The notes below the pieces were generated by a model, which saw only the letters and a list, made by a program, of their open reading frames with translations, searched no databases and was not told the origin of the DNA. DNA of 64,000 nucleotides, taken from NCBI RefSeq assembly GCF_901709675.1, contig NC_051098.1, positions 13,607,918-13,671,917 on the forward strand, read 5' to 3'. This DNA comes from Syngnathus acus (Eukaryota > Chordata > Actinopteri > Syngnathiformes > Syngnathidae). A program made the position numbers and the translations under genes. This document shows positions 62,055 through 64,000 of the stretch, piece by piece. Positions within the stretch are counted from its first letter, which is position 1. Every line of letters begins with the position of its first letter.

Positions 62055-63345
62055 GGACTACTTGTACATTTTGGGCTTTTCTACTGTGGGGGGGAGGGAC
62101 TGTGTGCGTGCGTGCGTGGTTTCCTCTAGATACAAAGCAATAATTTGGGTTGAGTGACTGCGTGAGTGTTTGTGTGTGTTCACGACTCGAGCACGATTCT
62201 CACTGTTAATGAAAAGAACACATACCGTAACCTGCCTAACCTGGAACTTTTATTATTATTTGCACCCGGCTTGGATTTTGAATGCTGACGGGGAGATACT
62301 GGTCCCGGGCCTGGCCCCGGGCCTGGCCCTGCCTGGACTTTTGACTACTGAAGGGTGCACACCAGCAGGGGGGGGGGGGAAAGCAAAACATGAAGTCAGA
62401 GGTAAACACTGGAGTTGATTTTGTTGCTTTTCTGCGTGTACGTATGATGAGTGTCACTGTCATAAGGTCTTGAGTTGATTTTTAAATGTTTATGATAATT
62501 TGATGTGATGATCATGGTGGTGATGATGATGATGATGATGAGGAGGATAATGATGATGATTTTTCAAGCACTGTCAACACTAGAAGCTGCACACACACAC
62601 ACACACACATGCCACAACATGACTGCAATATAATGAGTTTGACACAATTAATTCAAACATGCAGCCACACACACAAACACACACACACGTACATACAGAC
62701 AGATTGTCATGTTGTGGCTGATGAGTGTACATACTGTTTTTTAATTAACTTTTTAGCTCACACTAGTTTTTTACAAAAGGAAATAGATGACGCTGATATT
62801 TGATACAGCGATGAGGATTTATGACAACTTTACAAGCGGTGCTTCCTTTTCCCTCCCTGCCGTGAACGACGAACCTAATTTGATACCAAACAAAAACATG
62901 GCTTTAGCGCGTAGCACAGAACATATATGTTGTTATTTTTATACATGGAACTGTGCTTATCATGTAGCAGAACTAGCTGGTACGTCCCTGGTCACCTCCC
63001 AAGCAGCAGGGGGCAGCGTGCACACCTATCCTTGCTTTGTTTCTTCTTCTTGATCCGAACAAAATGTTTCATGTGTACTGTAGATTTGACCTCCAAAACA
63101 CTAACCACTCAGAGAGCCTGAAATTATTATTATTATTGTGTTTTTTTTTGTAGTTTGACAGTTCGTGAGTGAAGCGACAATCAGGTGCACTTGAAATTGG
63201 TAACGCTAAAAACAAAGAAGCCACTCTTTTGAGCCGAAACCTCACTCAAGAGCCCAAATTTTGAATGTGTATCCAAGTTGTCTTTAACATATGTACACTA
63301 TACCCTCCAAATATTAGTATAAATCTCAAATGCACCAAAATTAAA
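62055..63345 (+). other. pak4: pak4 3' UTR (candidate)
   Basis: About 1.3 kb to an ATTAAA at 63340-63345. It includes GATGAT repeats (about 62511-62545), CA repeats (62590-62612 and near 62665-62690) and a tandem CCGGGCCTGGCC duplication near 62307-62330. Confidence 0.4.
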
Positions 63346-63469
63346 GTACCACCCTTCTACACAAATGTGTGGAAAAGACATGTTTTTCTGTTACATTAAA
63401 ACAAGTATTGACAAAAAAAGCCTTGGTGAGGACTCGGAGGTAATGAGATGCTCAGTAACGGCAAGCTAG

Positions 63470-64000
63470 CATGTCGCGGAAAGAGGCTAGCTAACGCTGG
63501 CAACTACAACTAGTTGAAATTTTAGACCATTATTGTTTGTAAAATAATTCCTGCTTTCATTTTTTTTGTGTTTTATGAGTTACTAAATGATTTTCATAAA
63601 GCAGAACAAAATGACTAGACCAGCTAACTCCTGATGACAATGACTGGCTAGTTTTACATCAAGATCCAAGACACTAAGACGCATAACATTCCTTGCACCT
63701 TAAAAGTGTTTTCTTGGCTTTTTGTGCAACAAGATGGCGTCAAAGAAGTAGAACATAGTTACAATGCTCTTCAATGCTGCTGTGCTAGCATCACAGAAAA
63801 TGGCCAGCCAACACTGCCGACTAGCTAGTTTTGTGCCATTTTAAACTTCTTTGCATGTAGAAAATGTTCTCATGCTTTTGAGCTGCAAGGTGGCATCCCA
63901 AAAGGCTCGCTAACACTGGCGACTGCAGCTAGCTAGTTTTACACAACATTCCTCACATGTTAAAAAGTTTTCCCTTGTATGTACTGTGTGCCAAGTTGGA
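63470..64000 (+). repeat. Degenerate tandem repeat running off the right edge
   Basis: A block like GCTAACACTGGCGACT-CTAGCTAGTTTT recurs at about 63484, 63620, 63803 and 63904, each followed by A/T-rich sequence and often by a CAAGATGGC/CAAGGTGGC motif. Spacing varies from 100 to 185 bp. The array is not closed within the window. Confidence 0.55.

Overview
The window is nuclear DNA from a vertebrate, almost certainly a teleost fish. All genes are spliced with GT-AG introns, and their products match vertebrate proteins almost residue for residue. Introns and spacers are short, and the DNA is rich in microsatellites. I cannot name the species. There are nine genes. I assembled their exons by hand from reading frame, splice sites and remembered family sequences; seven of the nine give complete in-frame coding sequences.

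Left block, all on the minus strand: first coding exon of synrg (gamma-synergin, running off the left edge), hnf1b (nine coding exons, 559 aa), a gene-free 11 kb, then dynll2 (89 aa), srsf1 (257 aa), aldoc-type aldolase (363 aa) and a BH3-only gene read as bbc3/puma (168 aa). Right block, all on the plus strand: ccdc9 (3' end unresolved), inafm1 (103 aa) and pak4 (642 aa). From memory, the left-block neighbours through aldoc lie on human 17q and the bbc3-ccdc9-inafm1-pak4 set on human 19q13. The join falls between aldoc and bbc3 at about 34.5-35.5 kb. bbc3 and ccdc9 are divergent across a 3-4 kb spacer.

The genes do not form one pathway: a clathrin-adaptor partner, a kidney/liver/hindbrain homeodomain factor, a dynein light chain, an SR splicing factor, a glycolytic enzyme, a p53-effector apoptosis gene, an RNA-associated coiled-coil protein, a small membrane protein and a Cdc42-effector kinase. 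I see no bacterial, viral or otherwise novel multi-gene system. The most interesting signals are regulatory: a 19/20 match to the p53 response element inside the first coding intron of bbc3, and a retinoic-acid (DR5) plus Maf-type site combination in hnf1b intron 4, the intron that carries the known RA/Maf enhancer in other vertebrates. Also notable are a perfect 7-copy 15-bp coding minisatellite in ccdc9, a 21-nt terminal coding exon of hnf1b, a Gly-to-Asp change in the PAK4 CRIB motif, and several small repeat families (a palindromic hAT-like element, a tRNA-derived SINE fragment and a dispersed motif upstream of hnf1b).
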